Shown piece after piece: positions 35,251 to 46,823 of a stretch of 64,000 bases of DNA; within the stretch, counting starts at the first letter, position 1, and the number at the start of each line of letters is the position of its first letter. This DNA is from Scortum barcoo (Eukaryota; Chordata; Actinopteri; Centrarchiformes; Terapontidae): contig CM041543.1 of the NCBI GenBank assembly GCA_023238725.1, positions 23,877,010 through 23,941,009 on the forward strand, read 5' to 3'. The notes under the pieces were generated by a model. The model searched no databases. It saw only the letters and a list, made by a program, of their open reading frames with translations, and was not told where the DNA came from. The translations under genes and the position numbers were made by a program.

Positions 35251-35445
35251 GTTAAACTGGTTTTCACGTCACTCTGATGTTTTTCTAGACTCTGAACTTG
35301 TGAGGCTGTGACGGCGTCCTCAGATCAAATGCACACAGACACCAGGACTGAGCAGGAAGAAATGAGCAGCTTCTTCTCTCCCAGTGTTTCCTCCACACAT
35401 GAAGGTGGAAAGTGTCTGTAAGCTGACCTGAAGTCAGTTCAGCAG
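35251..35445 (+). other. NLR 5' non-coding exon, copy 2
   Basis: Identical to the 5' exon of copy 1. The 160 bp upstream (35,090-35,250) also matches the third copy at 58,630-58,792, including GCTGAGCTGCTCTTTAGTTC and the TAGTGGACAGATAGTAGAAC block. Confidence 0.6.
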
Positions 35446-35975
35446 GTGAGAATCCTACCAGAGGAATCTGTAAATGTTTGATCATCAGGATCACTTTGAT
35501 CACATTGTGCTGTATCACTGTTTAACTGGACAGTAGAAATGTTTCTTCATGCTGATTGGCTGTTTCCAAATATCTCTTTGAAATCTGCTGTCCAGTTTCT
35601 CTGCCAGTTAAAGAAGCGTGACTTTAGAAAGATTTACATGTAATATTGTTTGAGTTTGTCAAGTGGAATCAGCAGCACTTTGATTGTAATGTGAACTCAC
35701 ATCATCAGTGAAGAATGCAGGAAGAGTCTGAACTGGTCTGACAGCTTGGATCAACCTGGCTCAGGGATCTCTTTGAACTGTTAATACTCTGAAGTGAAGT
35801 GATCAAATACAGCCATCTTCCAACACTGACACTGATCTGGTTTCACTCAACAGCCTTTAGCACAGTCCAGCTCTCAACTTATTGACAGTAATGAGAAGTG
35901 ATGTGTCCTGTGATGTAAAGCTTGTTGTAATGAATGAACATGTTGTTGTGTTTGTGTGAAGGTGTGGGCTCTGCT

Positions 35976-36664
35976 ATGAATCAGTGTGAGGACAGAGAGG
36001 AGGGAGTCCCTCCCTCTAAAACCAGTCTGTGTGGGGAACATGACAGCCAGACCAAAGCTCAGAGGTGAGATGAGGATCTCCAACTGTCCACCACTCAAAT
36101 CACTCCACCATCATTATTCACACTCAAAGCTCTGTGTGTGTTGTGTTGAAGGCCAGAGCAGCCAGAGACCAGACTGTCCTGGACCTGGACCTGGACCTGG
36201 ACCCAGCTGTGTGTCCTTAAAGAGTGACCGGTCTATGGGTCGAGTTATTAAGTTCAAAGATGGCACAGCAGTCTGATGATGAGATGTAAGAATTTAAACT
36301 GGATTTATTTTTCTTGTTTTGTATTAAAACATTTCAGTTTCAACATAATACATTTGACCAGATACCAAAATACAAGAAAAGCATCTGTTTCTGTATAAAT
36401 AGTTCAATCTAATATTTGTAAAGAGTGTTTCATGCAGACAGAATTGTAATGAGCATGTAATCATTGTTCAAAGTGTGTGTCCTGTGTCTGTAGGAGGATC
36501 CAGCAGTGTTTCCACCAGGATCCACTAGATCACATGTAACACTGTGTGTCATTATATGTTCACAATCATCATATTTGCTCCACAGAGTTCAGCAGCAGAG
36601 ATCAGAGGTTCCCATTGGTCAGTCTGTCCAGCAGCATCAAACACACCTGGACTCCATATTTAAG
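35976..36664 (+). pseudogene. NLR copy 2 N-terminal exons 1-3, second exon shifted
   Basis: Start codon at 35,976 with the same MNQCEDREEGVPPSK peptide as copy 1. The second exon (36,152-36,285) is 134 nt instead of 132: an extra base near 36,163 (GCAGCCAGAGACC for GCAGCTGAGACC) and another near 36,264 (GATGGCACAG for GATGGACAG). The first shift leads to an early stop. The third exon (36,586-36,664) equals that of copy 1. Confidence 0.85.
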
Positions 36665-37226
36665 GTGTGTAAACTTACAAACACAAACACTACTGCTAAT
36701 GACAGCAAACACAACAACCCTGTTTCCTACAAATGACATTTATATCTGACCAAACTGTCCCAGTTACCAGACCAGGATCTTTGTCTAACCTGAACCAGCA
36801 GTGAGAGTCTAAACAGAACCAGAACGCAGTTTGTTAATCCTGCAGTCATTAACAGCTGATATTGTGTTGTGAGATCAGATCATTTGGTGAAAAACAGATA
36901 AAATATGTTGTCAGTCAACATTTGACTGACATTTTCAGTGTCAATGATTTTGTGACTTTATTAAACACGTTAATTAACAGCATTTCCTCGTTATCAGAAA
37001 ATGTAATCCAGCAGCATTTAGCCTTTAATTTTTTTCCTTCCAAACATGTTTGCTGTTGTAAAGTAGTTATTTTCTAGGAGACAGGGCTGAGCTCAGACTA
37101 AATACTGGACTACCATTGTGATCCAGTCTCCATGCTGCACTCTGTAGACCAGCAGGCTTTCAGTCTGTCACAGATGATCTGATGTTGAGTTCTACCAGTT
37201 AAAGTTCACATTTTCTTCTGTTCCAG

Positions 37227-37455
37227 CTGCTGGAGGAAAACATGCTGAGTTTTGTGAAGAAGGAGCTGAAGAAGATCCAGAGAGTTGTGAGTTCAGATTA
37301 CCCAGAATGCTTGGAGAGTCAGAGGGAGGATGAGGAGGTGTTGGATGGTGAGGATGAAGAGCAGAGGAGGAGCAGCAGAGAGGCATTTCTGAAGATCACA
37401 CTGCACTTCCTGAGGAGGATGAAGCAGGAGGAGCTGGCTGACTGTCTGCAGAGCA
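37227..37455 (+). CDS. NLR copy 2 pre-FISNA helical exon
   Basis: A 229-nt exon, nearly identical to 14,045-14,273 of copy 1, encoding LLEENMLSFVKKELKKIQRV through MKQEELADCLQS with an open frame. Confidence 0.85.
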
Positions 37456-37731
37456 GTAAGAGGATTTGAACAGATTTAACATGATGGAAAGAGGAAATGG
37501 AGGCAACATGGGAGAAGTTTACATTTAAAACTCTGCTGTTAATATGATGCACACATTTGAATCACATCTATGAATTCTTCTGGGCTGAAAACACAAACTG
37601 TTAAAAACTGATGTGCTGAAGAGATTTCACAGAGAAGGAAAATAAATACCATCTTGATGTCTGAAAGTTTACATTTATCAGATTGACTGTAGCATCAACT
37701 TAATAATTACATTTCTTGTTTGTTCATTCAG

Positions 37732-39539
37732 GAACGTGTTGCTCCAGCGTGTCGACGTAAACTCAAGTCTAACCTGCAGAAGAAGTTCCAGTGTGTGTTT
37801 TGAGGGGATTGCTAAAGCAGGAAACCCAACCCTTCTGAACCAGATCTACACAGAGCTCTACATCACAGAGGGAGGGACTGCAGAGGTCAATGATGAACAT
37901 GAGGTCAGACAGATTGAAACAGCATCCAGGAAAGCAGACAGAGCAGAAACAACATTCAGACAAGAAGACATCTTTAAAGCCTCACCTGGAAGAGATGAAC
38001 CAATCAGAAGAGTGATGACAAAGGGAGTGGCTGGCATTGGGAAAACAGTCTTAACACAGAAGTTCACTCTGGACTGGGCTGAAGACAAAGCCAACCAGGA
38101 CATACACTTCACATTTCCATTCACTTTCAGAGAGCTGAATGTGCTGAAAGAGAAAAAGTTCAGCTTGGTGGAACTTGTTCATCAGTTCTTTACTGAAACC
38201 AAAGAAGCAGGAATCTGCAGGTTTGAAGAGTTCCAGGTTGTCTTCATCTTTGACGGTCTGGATGAGTGTCGACTTCCTCTGGACTTCCACAACAATGAGA
38301 TCCTGACTGATGTTACAGAGTCCACCTCAGTGGATGTGCTGCTGACAAACCTCATCAGGGGGAAACTGCTTCCCTCTGCTCGCCTCTGGATAACCACACG
38401 ACCTGCAGCAGCCAATCAGATCCCTCCTGAGTGTGTTGACATGGTGACAGAGGTCAGAGGGTTCACTGACCCTCAGAAGGAGGAGTACTTCAGGAAGAGA
38501 TTCAGAGATGAGGAGCAGGCCAGCAGAATCATCTCCCACATCAAGACATCACGAAGCCTCCACATCATGTGCCACATCCCAGTCTTCTGCTGGATCACTG
38601 CTACAGTTCTGGAGGATGTGTTGAAAACCAGAGAGGGAGGAGAGCTGCCCAAGACCCTGACTGAGATGTACATCCACTTCCTGGTGGTTCAGTCCAAAGT
38701 GAAGAACATCAAGTATGATGGAGGAGCTGAGACAGATCCACACTGGAGTCCAGAGAGCAGGAAGATGATTGAGTCTCTGGGAAAACTGGCTTTTGAGCAG
38801 CTGCAGAAAGGCAACCTGATCTTCTATGAATCAGACCTGACAGAGTGTGGCATCGATATCAGAGCAGCCTCAGTGTACTCAGGAGTGTTCACACAGATCT
38901 TTAAAGAGGAGAGAGGACTGTACCAGGACAAGGTGTTCTGCTTCGTCCATCTGAGTGTTCAGGAGTTTCTGGCTGCTCTTCATGTCCATCTGACCTTCAT
39001 CAACTCTGGAGTCAATCTGCTGTCAGAAGAACAAACAAAATTGCAGCTGTCTAAATTCTTCAGGGACAAACCTAAACTACAACATCTCTACCAGAGTGCT
39101 GTGGACAAGGCCTTACAGAGTCCAAATGGACACCTGTATTTGTTCCTTCGATTCCTCCTGGGTCTTTCACTGCAGACCAATCAGACTCTCCTACGAGGTC
39201 TGCTGACACAGACAGGAAGTAGCTCACAGACCAACCAGGATCAACAGTTGAGTACATCAAGAAGAAGCTCAACAACAATCTCTCTGGAGAGAAAAGCATC
39301 AATCTGTTCCACTGTCTGAATGAACTGAATGATCGTTCTCTAGTGGAGGAGATCCAACAGTCCCTGAGATCAGGAAGTCTCTCCACAGATAAACTCTCTC
39401 CTGCTCAGTGGTCAGCTCTGGTCTTCATCTTACTGTCATCAGAAAAAGATCTGGATGTGTTTGACCTGAAGAAATACTCTGCTTCAGAGGAGGCTCTTCT
39501 GAGGCTGCTGCCAGTGGTCAAAGCCTCCAACAAAGCTCT
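37732..39539 (+). pseudogene. NLR copy 2 FISNA-NACHT exon, long intact core
   Basis: Open from about 37,800 to 39,240. FISNA (EGIAKAGNPTLLNQIYTELY), P-loop KGVAGIGKTVLTQKF, Walker B VVFIFDGLDECRLPLDFHNN, ITTRPAAANQIPPEC, MCHIPVFCWITATVLEDVL and the winged-helix/C-terminal part FVHLSVQEFLAALHVH are all in one frame. Three breaks: an extra base near 37,735 (GAACGTG for GAACTG), an extra T near 37,800 (TGTTTTGAG for TGTTTGAG), and a 2-base gain near 39,239 (CAGGATCAACAG for CAGGAAACAG). After the last the protein goes on in another frame to VFDLKKYSASEEALLRLLP and the exon end. If the two upstream extra bases are errors, this copy could encode most of a receptor. Confidence 0.93.
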
Positions 39540-39631
39540 GTAAGTAGATATATGAACAGTGTCAAATATGTTTAATTTTAAATGCAGAAATGAAAGCATT
39601 TACTTTCTGTTCATCACTCATTTTCCTTCAG

Positions 39632-40120
39632 ACTGAGTGGCTGTAACCTCTCAGAGAGAAGCTGTGAAGCTCTGTCCTCAGTTCTCAGCTCCCAGTCCTC
39701 TAGTCTGAGAGAGCTGGACCTGAGTAACAACAACCTGCAGGATTCAGGAGTGAAGCTGCTGTCTGCTGGACTGGAGAGTCTACACTGTACACTATTGGAA
39801 ACTCTCAGGTCAGTGTAATACTGATTGGCCACAATTGATATTTCCAATCCTAAACTCATCTAACTTGAGGTTTATGATAGAAACAATGTTGACATCTGTG
39901 GAAGTTTTTAAAACAATGTGTTCACAGTCTTATTCCTGATTCCAGTCTGTCAGGCTGTCTGATCACAGAGGAAGGCTGTGCTTCTCTGGCCTCAGCTCTG
40001 AACCTCCAACCCCTCCCATCTGAGAGAGCTGGACCTGAGCTACAACCATCCAGGAGACTCAGGAGTGAAGCTGCTGTCTGCTGGATTGGAGAATCCACAC
40101 TGGAGACTGGAAACTCTCAG
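39632..40120 (+). pseudogene. NLR copy 2 leucine-rich repeat exons (two)
   Basis: Exon 39,632-39,808 (177 nt) encodes CNLSERSCEALSSVLSSQS and LRELDLSNNNLQDSGVKLL. Exon 39,946-40,120 (175 nt) encodes GCLITEEGCASLASAL and then shifts by one base at about 40,000 (CTCTGAACCTCC for CTCTCAGCTCC). Copy 1 has five LRR exons, so three are absent here. Confidence 0.88.
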
Positions 40121-41870
40121 GTATGGTCAGACAACAAGAGCTCACACACTACAGTCCTTTCACTCATGCCTCTAATTTCTGACAAACACATGAACAGAAG
40201 TCATGTGGAAACCTTTCAGTAGAAACTCAGGAAACATATAAACTTGGGTATAATTCTCCTTTTTCCAGCCAACAGATGGCTTGAGGAACAGAAATCTCTG
40301 AATCAATACCTCTTTGTTCAGACTGAAATCTTCAACATCTACTAAATGTGTTGAGATGAACTTTATCATAAATCTAAAAAATCACTTAGTTAAGTAATGT
40401 TTAACTAATAGTGATACATGATGATTTAATACAATAACTACTGTAGGATATATCATGAAATTCTGTTGCTCACCATTAACAAATGATCAATTTCACCATG
40501 ACTTCATGTGATTAACCCACCCTTAATAGATCTTCATACATTAACTCATATGTGACCAAATTAACGGGAGTCCATCTCACATTAAAGCAGAAGATAAAAA
40601 GTGGCTTTAAAGATTATTTCATGATCATTTACTCAGCCTGTCTGATTAAAAAGCCTCATATCTCTATGAGAATAGACTCAGTGGTATTTTGACAAATATC
40701 CAGCATATATATCCATACATATCCAGCAACATAGTGGGTGGAACATGAGTTGTAACTTTCCACCCAAGTTAAAATAACATTTGCATATAAATAAATGTGA
40801 TAGTTAATCAATATTTCATTGAAAAAAGTCTTAAGTCCATTTTTAAATTCTTTTTAAAGTTTGATACATGGTGCCGCAGGAAATCAAATTTATTAACCCC
40901 GACCAAATAAACTGATAACTGAGGACAACGTGCCTGTAATACACATTGTTTGTTTGTTTTAAAAAGCACACAAATACACAAAGTGTTCATCATTACTTAA
41001 TCAGTACTTCACACATGAGGTCACCATTACTTACCTGACTTGTGTCCACCCAAGTAAAGTCATTCGTAAATTATTACTTATTATAAATATATAATATGTT
41101 TCATTAAGAGTTTAAAAAAAATTTGTCCCTTTTTAAATTCTTTGCATTGTCATTCTTAAGTCATCATTATCTCATTAATACTTCATTATCCATTCATTAC
41201 TTTTTATCCCCTTCAGATGTAAATTCTTCTTTTCTTGGTCCTCAGTGTATAGATATATATATATGTGTGAAATCTCCCCTTCACATGCTTTCCTCTGGTT
41301 CTTTAACACAAAAGGCAGCAGCAAAGCTCAGCAAACGTAACAAGACTATCATTCTTATTGAATGTTTTTCTCAGAGCCTCATATCACTCTGGGTTTACAG
41401 CAGCAAGTTCTGCAACAGGTGCTTGATTCACTACTGTTGTTACTGCCATAATCTCCAGAATAAAGTTTTCTGCTTTGAGTTTTACCCTTACGTCTAATGA
41501 TTACTTCTGATAAAACAAGCAGAAATTAGATTCTCTTGTTCAATAAAAGCAGAGTCAGAGCTGCAACAGAAGCAAACTTTGATTCAACACTCAGTCCAGT
41601 TTTCCAAAGCTGTCAGAACCTGAGGTGACTGAACATCATCTTCCTGTGTGTTGGTGATCACTGTGAGTCTGTCCTCCTGTCCCTCCACTCCAGCAGAACT
41701 GCTTCAGCTCTGTCTGGCTGTATCTTCATTTGGGTCCAGTCCTGCAGGAGTCGTGACACACTGTGTCTTCAGCGGTGGCGCTCACTGCACCTGGTTTCCC
41801 TCTGCACCTGTAGCTCAGTGATGCTAATATGCTAACGGAGGATTTCCTCCAACAGCAGGAAACAGTTGAA
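40121..41870. other. Intron DNA of NLR copy 2 absent from copy 1
   Basis: Copy 1 goes from its last LRR exon almost directly into the shared GAAGACTTTATTT segment (19,305), whereas copy 2 has about 1.74 kb extra before it (41,868). AT-rich; no domain or terminal repeat recognised. Confidence 0.55.
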
Positions 41871-44260
41871 GACTTTATTTGCTTCATCAACAGTCATTTA
41901 AAATGTAAATTAACTTATCAAGACAGACTTTTCATGATTCACTCAGTTCTTCTGATAAATTCAGCATCATGTTTCACAAAGTACAACTCTGATTTAATGA
42001 AATCACATCTTATAAAAATTGTGTTGAAGTGCTGCAGTGTTTCAGGATGTCAAACAGAAACGTTACACATCTTACTTTAGTTTGTTTAACTTAATTCACA
42101 GAAGAGCTGTTAAAGTTAAATATCAGCCCAAATCAAAAGTCTTTCTTTAGTCATACGTCATGATTTTTGTTCATAATTTAGCAGATTATCTGTTAAATTT
42201 AGTGAGATGTTAACAAGAGTCTGTAAAGTATGAAGGTCTACAGTCAGACCAACAGGCCTTTGGAGCAGTGGGCTTTAGTTTACAGGATAACCTGCTGTTG
42301 GACTGTAGGCTTTAGGCTTTAAGTTGACTTTAGTTAGCTCATGTTTGATAAAAAATAATAAATGGTGCAGACTGAGCTCGTGTTGAATCAAAAATCTGTC
42401 TCAGTTAACACACGACTTCTCTAAAATAATGTGAAATTACAGTCAGTCACACAAATAAAACAACATTGTTCTCACCACCATTAAACTGCTTCTCCTGTGA
42501 GTGTTTGTTCAAAATGTTCTCTGAAAATTCTCTCATTAACTTTATTTGGGGATGTCAGACCAGACTGATACACCATCAACTCAGGTGATGTTCACTAACA
42601 AGGTGAATCATATTGTAATTTGTAGGCCATTAAAGTTGAACTGAGGTATTATGGATGAGTGGATGGACACCCTGCTGCTCCTCTGCTTCATGTCCAGCTC
42701 CTCTTTCAAAGCATCTTGTGCAACACAATCAGATATCAACAGTATTTCACTGTAATACACATCATCTACAGTCACAACAGAACTTGCCATGTAATTTTAC
42801 AACATGTTGTTATCTGTGGGAAAGATGCTGTCAGCTACTGTCATTATTTTGGAGCCATGATGCATTGTGATATACAGTTGAAGTAAAACAAACACACATT
42901 AACATCCATTCATTCAAATAGTTGTATGGAAAGGTCATTTTTAGGAGACAGGGCTGCCTTCCCCTGTGGCTCCAACGTTAAGTTCCTCTCTGTTCATTAA
43001 AATAGCAGTTACTGTATGAGCAGCAGAAATACAGTCCTTTTTGATGTGGAATCATCAAGTCAAGTCACTTTGATTCATTAAGGCCAAAATCACACATTTG
43101 TCTCAAAGGATTTACAATCTGTACATCATACAGCACTCTCTCACTCTCTATCATTAGAGCCTCTGTTTCAAACATAGAAATGAGTTGTTCATGTGTGAAC
43201 TGCTCATTTGAAGAGCACATGCAGAGGACAATATTCAGTCAATCAATAAAAACAGAAGAATCTGCTCTGCTTATTATTTCTTCATCACATCATCTTCTTC
43301 TTCTGCTGCTCAGACTGATCTGTGAACAGCCTGTTCACACTCTCTGTCTGTAAACACTTTAGTTGTTCATGTGTGAATGTTGCTCAGAATTCATCATTTC
43401 CAAACTGTTCATTTGATACTTTATAAACACAAGAGAGCAATGTGTTTAATGATTGTACATGCAGAGCATTATCATAAATACTGACAGTGTTCATGTCTAA
43501 TGGTTAGTAAATATTTTTACAAACTCAAACAATATAAGCAGTTATTAATACAGAATTCATTATTGCAGGTATGTTTTTCATATTCATTAATTAAGTATAT
43601 GGTTGTGAGCCATCTACTGTGATCATGTACAGCATTTACAAATGAGATTTAAAGGTTTTGATCATAACAAAGGAAAGACACAGTGGACACAGAGAACATT
43701 AATATATCAACTTCTCACAATGAAAATTTGGATGACATCAATAAAAACATGGCAAATTGATTAAAAAATCATGGATCAAGCACACAACATGACGGATCAG
43801 AGCTCTCACATGAACTGTGCAAAATGATCATCATATACAAATAAATTTCTTCAGATTAAAAAATATAATCTATCATGGCAGAAAAAATAAAGTGAAAAAA
43901 CAGTCAGTGTAATTCAAAATACAAATCTAAATCTCAAGTACAAATAAAATCAAAATTATGATTAAAAAATATAACTATATAAAAAAATAAAGTGAAAAAA
44001 ATGTGTCATAATTCAAAATAATTCTAAATCTCAACAAAATTATGAAACAGATAAAATAAAGTCAACACAAATAAAATAATCCACACAAATTGTAATAACA
44101 TCTTCCACAGTGTCAAAATTCAACAATGAACTGTCTTTTTAACATTTCCCATCAGTGATCCCATAACATTACAGCATCGTTTTTTGAGGGGAAGCAGCTT
44201 TCCAGAAACCTTATAGGAGCTTTCAACTGTGTCCACTATTCTGGTTTCCTTACTGAAGTG
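41871..44260. other. Intron of NLR copy 2, first half shared with copy 1, then AT-rich unique DNA
   Basis: 41,871-43,180 matches 19,305-20,540 of copy 1. From about 43,190 the sequence has scrambled short pieces also seen near 20,560-20,770, then very AT-rich DNA (43,830-44,110) with no gene. Confidence 0.5.
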
Positions 44261-44286
44261 GCACACTGTGCAGCAAACTCACTTTT

Positions 44287-45590
44287 ACCAGATGATTGTG
44301 TTTTTTAAGAGTTCTTATATTTGCTGGGTGCAGCAAAGAACAGCTCTGCAATTGGAGCTGTGACAACAACCGTGTGTTCTCGGTCCACCCCAAACGCTTG
44401 AAAGCAGCCGACATGGTCAATCCTCGACTGAACAGCCTGAGAATTTTTTGTACCGGGACACCACCTGATCCGGATTTTAGGCTGCAATTCAGAGGACCAA
44501 GAATTACTGTTATTCACAGTAAAAATGGCTGCATTTTCAAACACACACACATACACACACACTGTGTCCTCTTTTTTAAGAGCTGTTAAAATACATCCAA
44601 ATACAAACTCAGGTTAACACTGCACAGAAAGACACATGCATACTAGTCCATAATAATCCAGAGATAAACAGAGATAAAGAAACATAGTAAGTACAACTAT
44701 ACTATAATTTCTCCACATACTGTGTGTAGGGAGACTTACCTAACGTCAGCTGGTCTTTTAGAGAGTCTCTCTCCTTGATAAGCTCACTAATCTTCTCCTG
44801 TTGCAACTCTAGCTTCAGCTGACACATCTCCAACTCCTGGGATTTCCTTTTGTCTGCCAGCTGTGCAGCAGGGCGATGGACACATCTAAAAGAAAAGAAA
44901 TGATAATAAAATGTAACTAGGATGTTACATATCAACAGTATTTCAGACACTAGTGATTTTGGCCTTGACATTTAAGCTACTTCGGACACAGGTTCTCAAG
45001 TGAAATGTATTGATTTCTATTCAATATATGTAACTGCGAATACTTCTTCTTACGTGTACATTTTGGGATGCATTTCTTCCTATTGTAATTAGTTAAAATC
45101 ACCATCAAATAAATATTTTCTAAACATTTCTTTAACTATAAATGCTTTTAATCATCGCCCTATTCATAGGAACAAATGCATTGTCTTAAAATGTACAACC
45201 TTGTCTTGTACCATGCATTTTCTCCTCTGTTAAGGTACTTTCAAAGTTTTAATATTTGTCAGTTAGCCAGGCTTTGATGCTTATTTGCATGTTATGTGCT
45301 GCGTTTACATTAGTGTGGCTAAGCTCTAATTAAAAGTGTTTTTTTTCGGCATGGCTAAATCTGTCATCCCCACTTACAAACAATAAATGTACTCTGTGTC
45401 TTTAGCTCTCCAGCTAATAACACGCTAGCCATCATCCAAACTGTGTTAGCAAAGAAACATACTCACCGCATGTGCCGCTGTTAGCAGGATTGTGGCAGCG
45501 GGAGTATTTTGTGTGCAATGATGAGCAGATTCACGATTGAAGAAGTTTTTTAATGAGGAAAGCTCGAAAAGGAAGGCTAACCCCCAGATT
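44287..45590 (-). pseudogene. CCDC106-like spliced gene fragment, minus strand
   Basis: Three blocks in order on the minus strand. A probable first exon (about 45,590-45,467) ends at a GTGAGT donor. A coiled-coil exon (44,885-44,740, 146 nt) sits between a TTTCTTTTAG acceptor and a GTAAGT donor and encodes PAAQLADKRKSQELEMCQLK, LELQQEKISELIKE and RDSLKDQLTL. A last block (about 44,560-44,290) encodes, over three frames, PDQVVSRYKK, ILRLFSRGLTMSAAFKRLG and VVVTAPIAELFFAAPSKYK. That last pattern (VDR then TAPIAEL) recalls the C-terminal domain of CCDC106-like proteins, which are multicopy in fish. Function is unknown for the fish copies. The final block is frameshifted, so it is probably dead. 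It lies only in NLR copy 2, at the point where homology to copy 1 is interrupted. Confidence 0.5.
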
Positions 45591-45753
45591 CTCTTTAAAT
45601 ACAAAGTTCATAGTTCATTCAAACTTTACTGATAAAACATGTCATCATTAAACTTTATAGAAATGAACAACATCAGCACACAAACAAAGAATAAACCTTC
45701 AGATGTGTCTGATGATAAACTGCTGCTGTGTTGTGTCTTTTTCTCTCCATCAG

Positions 45754-46313
45754 ATTTCTGTGAACTCACACTCGACACAAACACAGTGAACAGAAACCTC
45801 AAACTGTCTGAAGACAACAGGAAGGTGACATGTGTGAGAGAGGAAGCAGCCATATCCTGATCATCCAGAGAGATTTGACTTCTGGGAACAGCTGCTGTGT
45901 AGAACTGGTCTGACTGGTCGCTGTTACTGGGAGGTCGAGTGGAGAGGAAGGAGTTGATATATCAGTGAGTTACAGAGGAATCAGAATGGACAGGAGACAG
46001 TTATGAGTGTCTGTTTGGAAGAAATAATCAGTCCTGGAGGTCTGTTCTGCTCTGATGAAGGTTATTCTGTCTGTCACAATAAGACAGAAACATCCATCTC
46101 CTCCTCCTCCTCCTCCTCCTCCTCCTCCTCTGTCTCTCACAGAGTAGCAGTGTATGTGGACTGTCCTGCTGGCACTCTGTCCTTCTACAGAGTCTCCTCT
46201 GACACACTGATCCACCTCCACACCTTCAACACCACATTCACTGAACCTCTTTATCCTGGATTTGGGTTCTGGTCATCTTTATTGGTTCCTCAGTGTCTCT
46301 GTGTCCTCTGTAG
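45754..46313 (+). pseudogene. NLR copy 2 PRY/SPRY exon, frame broken
   Basis: Starts after CCATCAG with FCELTLDTNTVNRNLKLSED, shifts near 45,833 (GACATGTGTGAGAGAGGAAG for GACACTGGGGAGAGAGAAG), and near 45,955 reads GAAGGAGTTGA, where the stop and the shared 2-base loss are seen. Continues as GGLFCSDEGYSVCHNKT, a serine run from a CTC microsatellite (46,097-46,130), SHRVAVYVDCPAGTLSFYRV and YPGFGF, then shifts again before the stop at 46,311-46,313. Confidence 0.88.
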
Positions 46314-46823
46314 GAGGGAGACAACTTCCAGTCCTGGTTTAAATGTTGGTGGACGAGGCTTCACTTTGGTTCATATTTGTCTGATTGTGTCTTTAATGTC
46401 AGAAATGTTGTTTTCTTAGAAATGATGAAATGATCTCAGGCCTGAACTTGTTTTGTTCTCGCATTGCAAAGATGTAAATTCCAACCACTGAGCTTCTGTA
46501 CTGACAAGATGGAAATGAGTAAATTATACTTCTTGATTTTTTCTTTTTAATGGGTTTTTATGACTCTGTTTTTATGTATTTTACTTTTTCTTCCTTCTGC
46601 CTCTTGATTTCCTGTTTGCTGTTGTGACTCTGCAGTTTTCCCCACTGAGGGATTAATAAAGGATTATCTTATCTGAAAACAGAAGCCTGGACTTCTTGAC
46701 TCAGACTGGACCTCCACAAGCGCAGTCAGAAGTTAACACCATACTGAAGCAGCATTTTAAATCCAGTTGTCTTAAAACTAAAAATGATCATCAGGATAAA
46801 AATATAAATTAATTAGCAGTATG
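46314..46823. other. 3' UTR-like and spacer DNA after NLR copy 2
   Basis: Matches copy 1 for about 120 bp (GGAGGGAGACAACTTCCAGT and on), then diverges at about 46,435. An AATAAA lies at about 46,653. Confidence 0.5.

Larger units (their letters stand above)
35251..46313 (+). pseudogene. NLR copy 2: fish NLRC3-like receptor, frame broken
   Basis: Same layout and strand as copy 1 (offset 23,161 bp at the 5' end, growing to 23,195 by the NACHT region). Exons: 35,251-35,445, 35,976-36,064, 36,152-36,285, 36,586-36,664, 37,227-37,455, 37,732-39,539, LRR exons 39,632-39,808 and 39,946-40,120, and SPRY 45,754-46,313. Introns as well as exons match copy 1, so this is a segmental duplication, not retrocopying. 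Frameshifts lie in the second coding exon, the start and end of the NACHT exon, the second LRR exon and the SPRY exon. The 47-nt linker exon before SPRY is missing. The NACHT core is intact, unlike copy 1. Confidence 0.92.
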
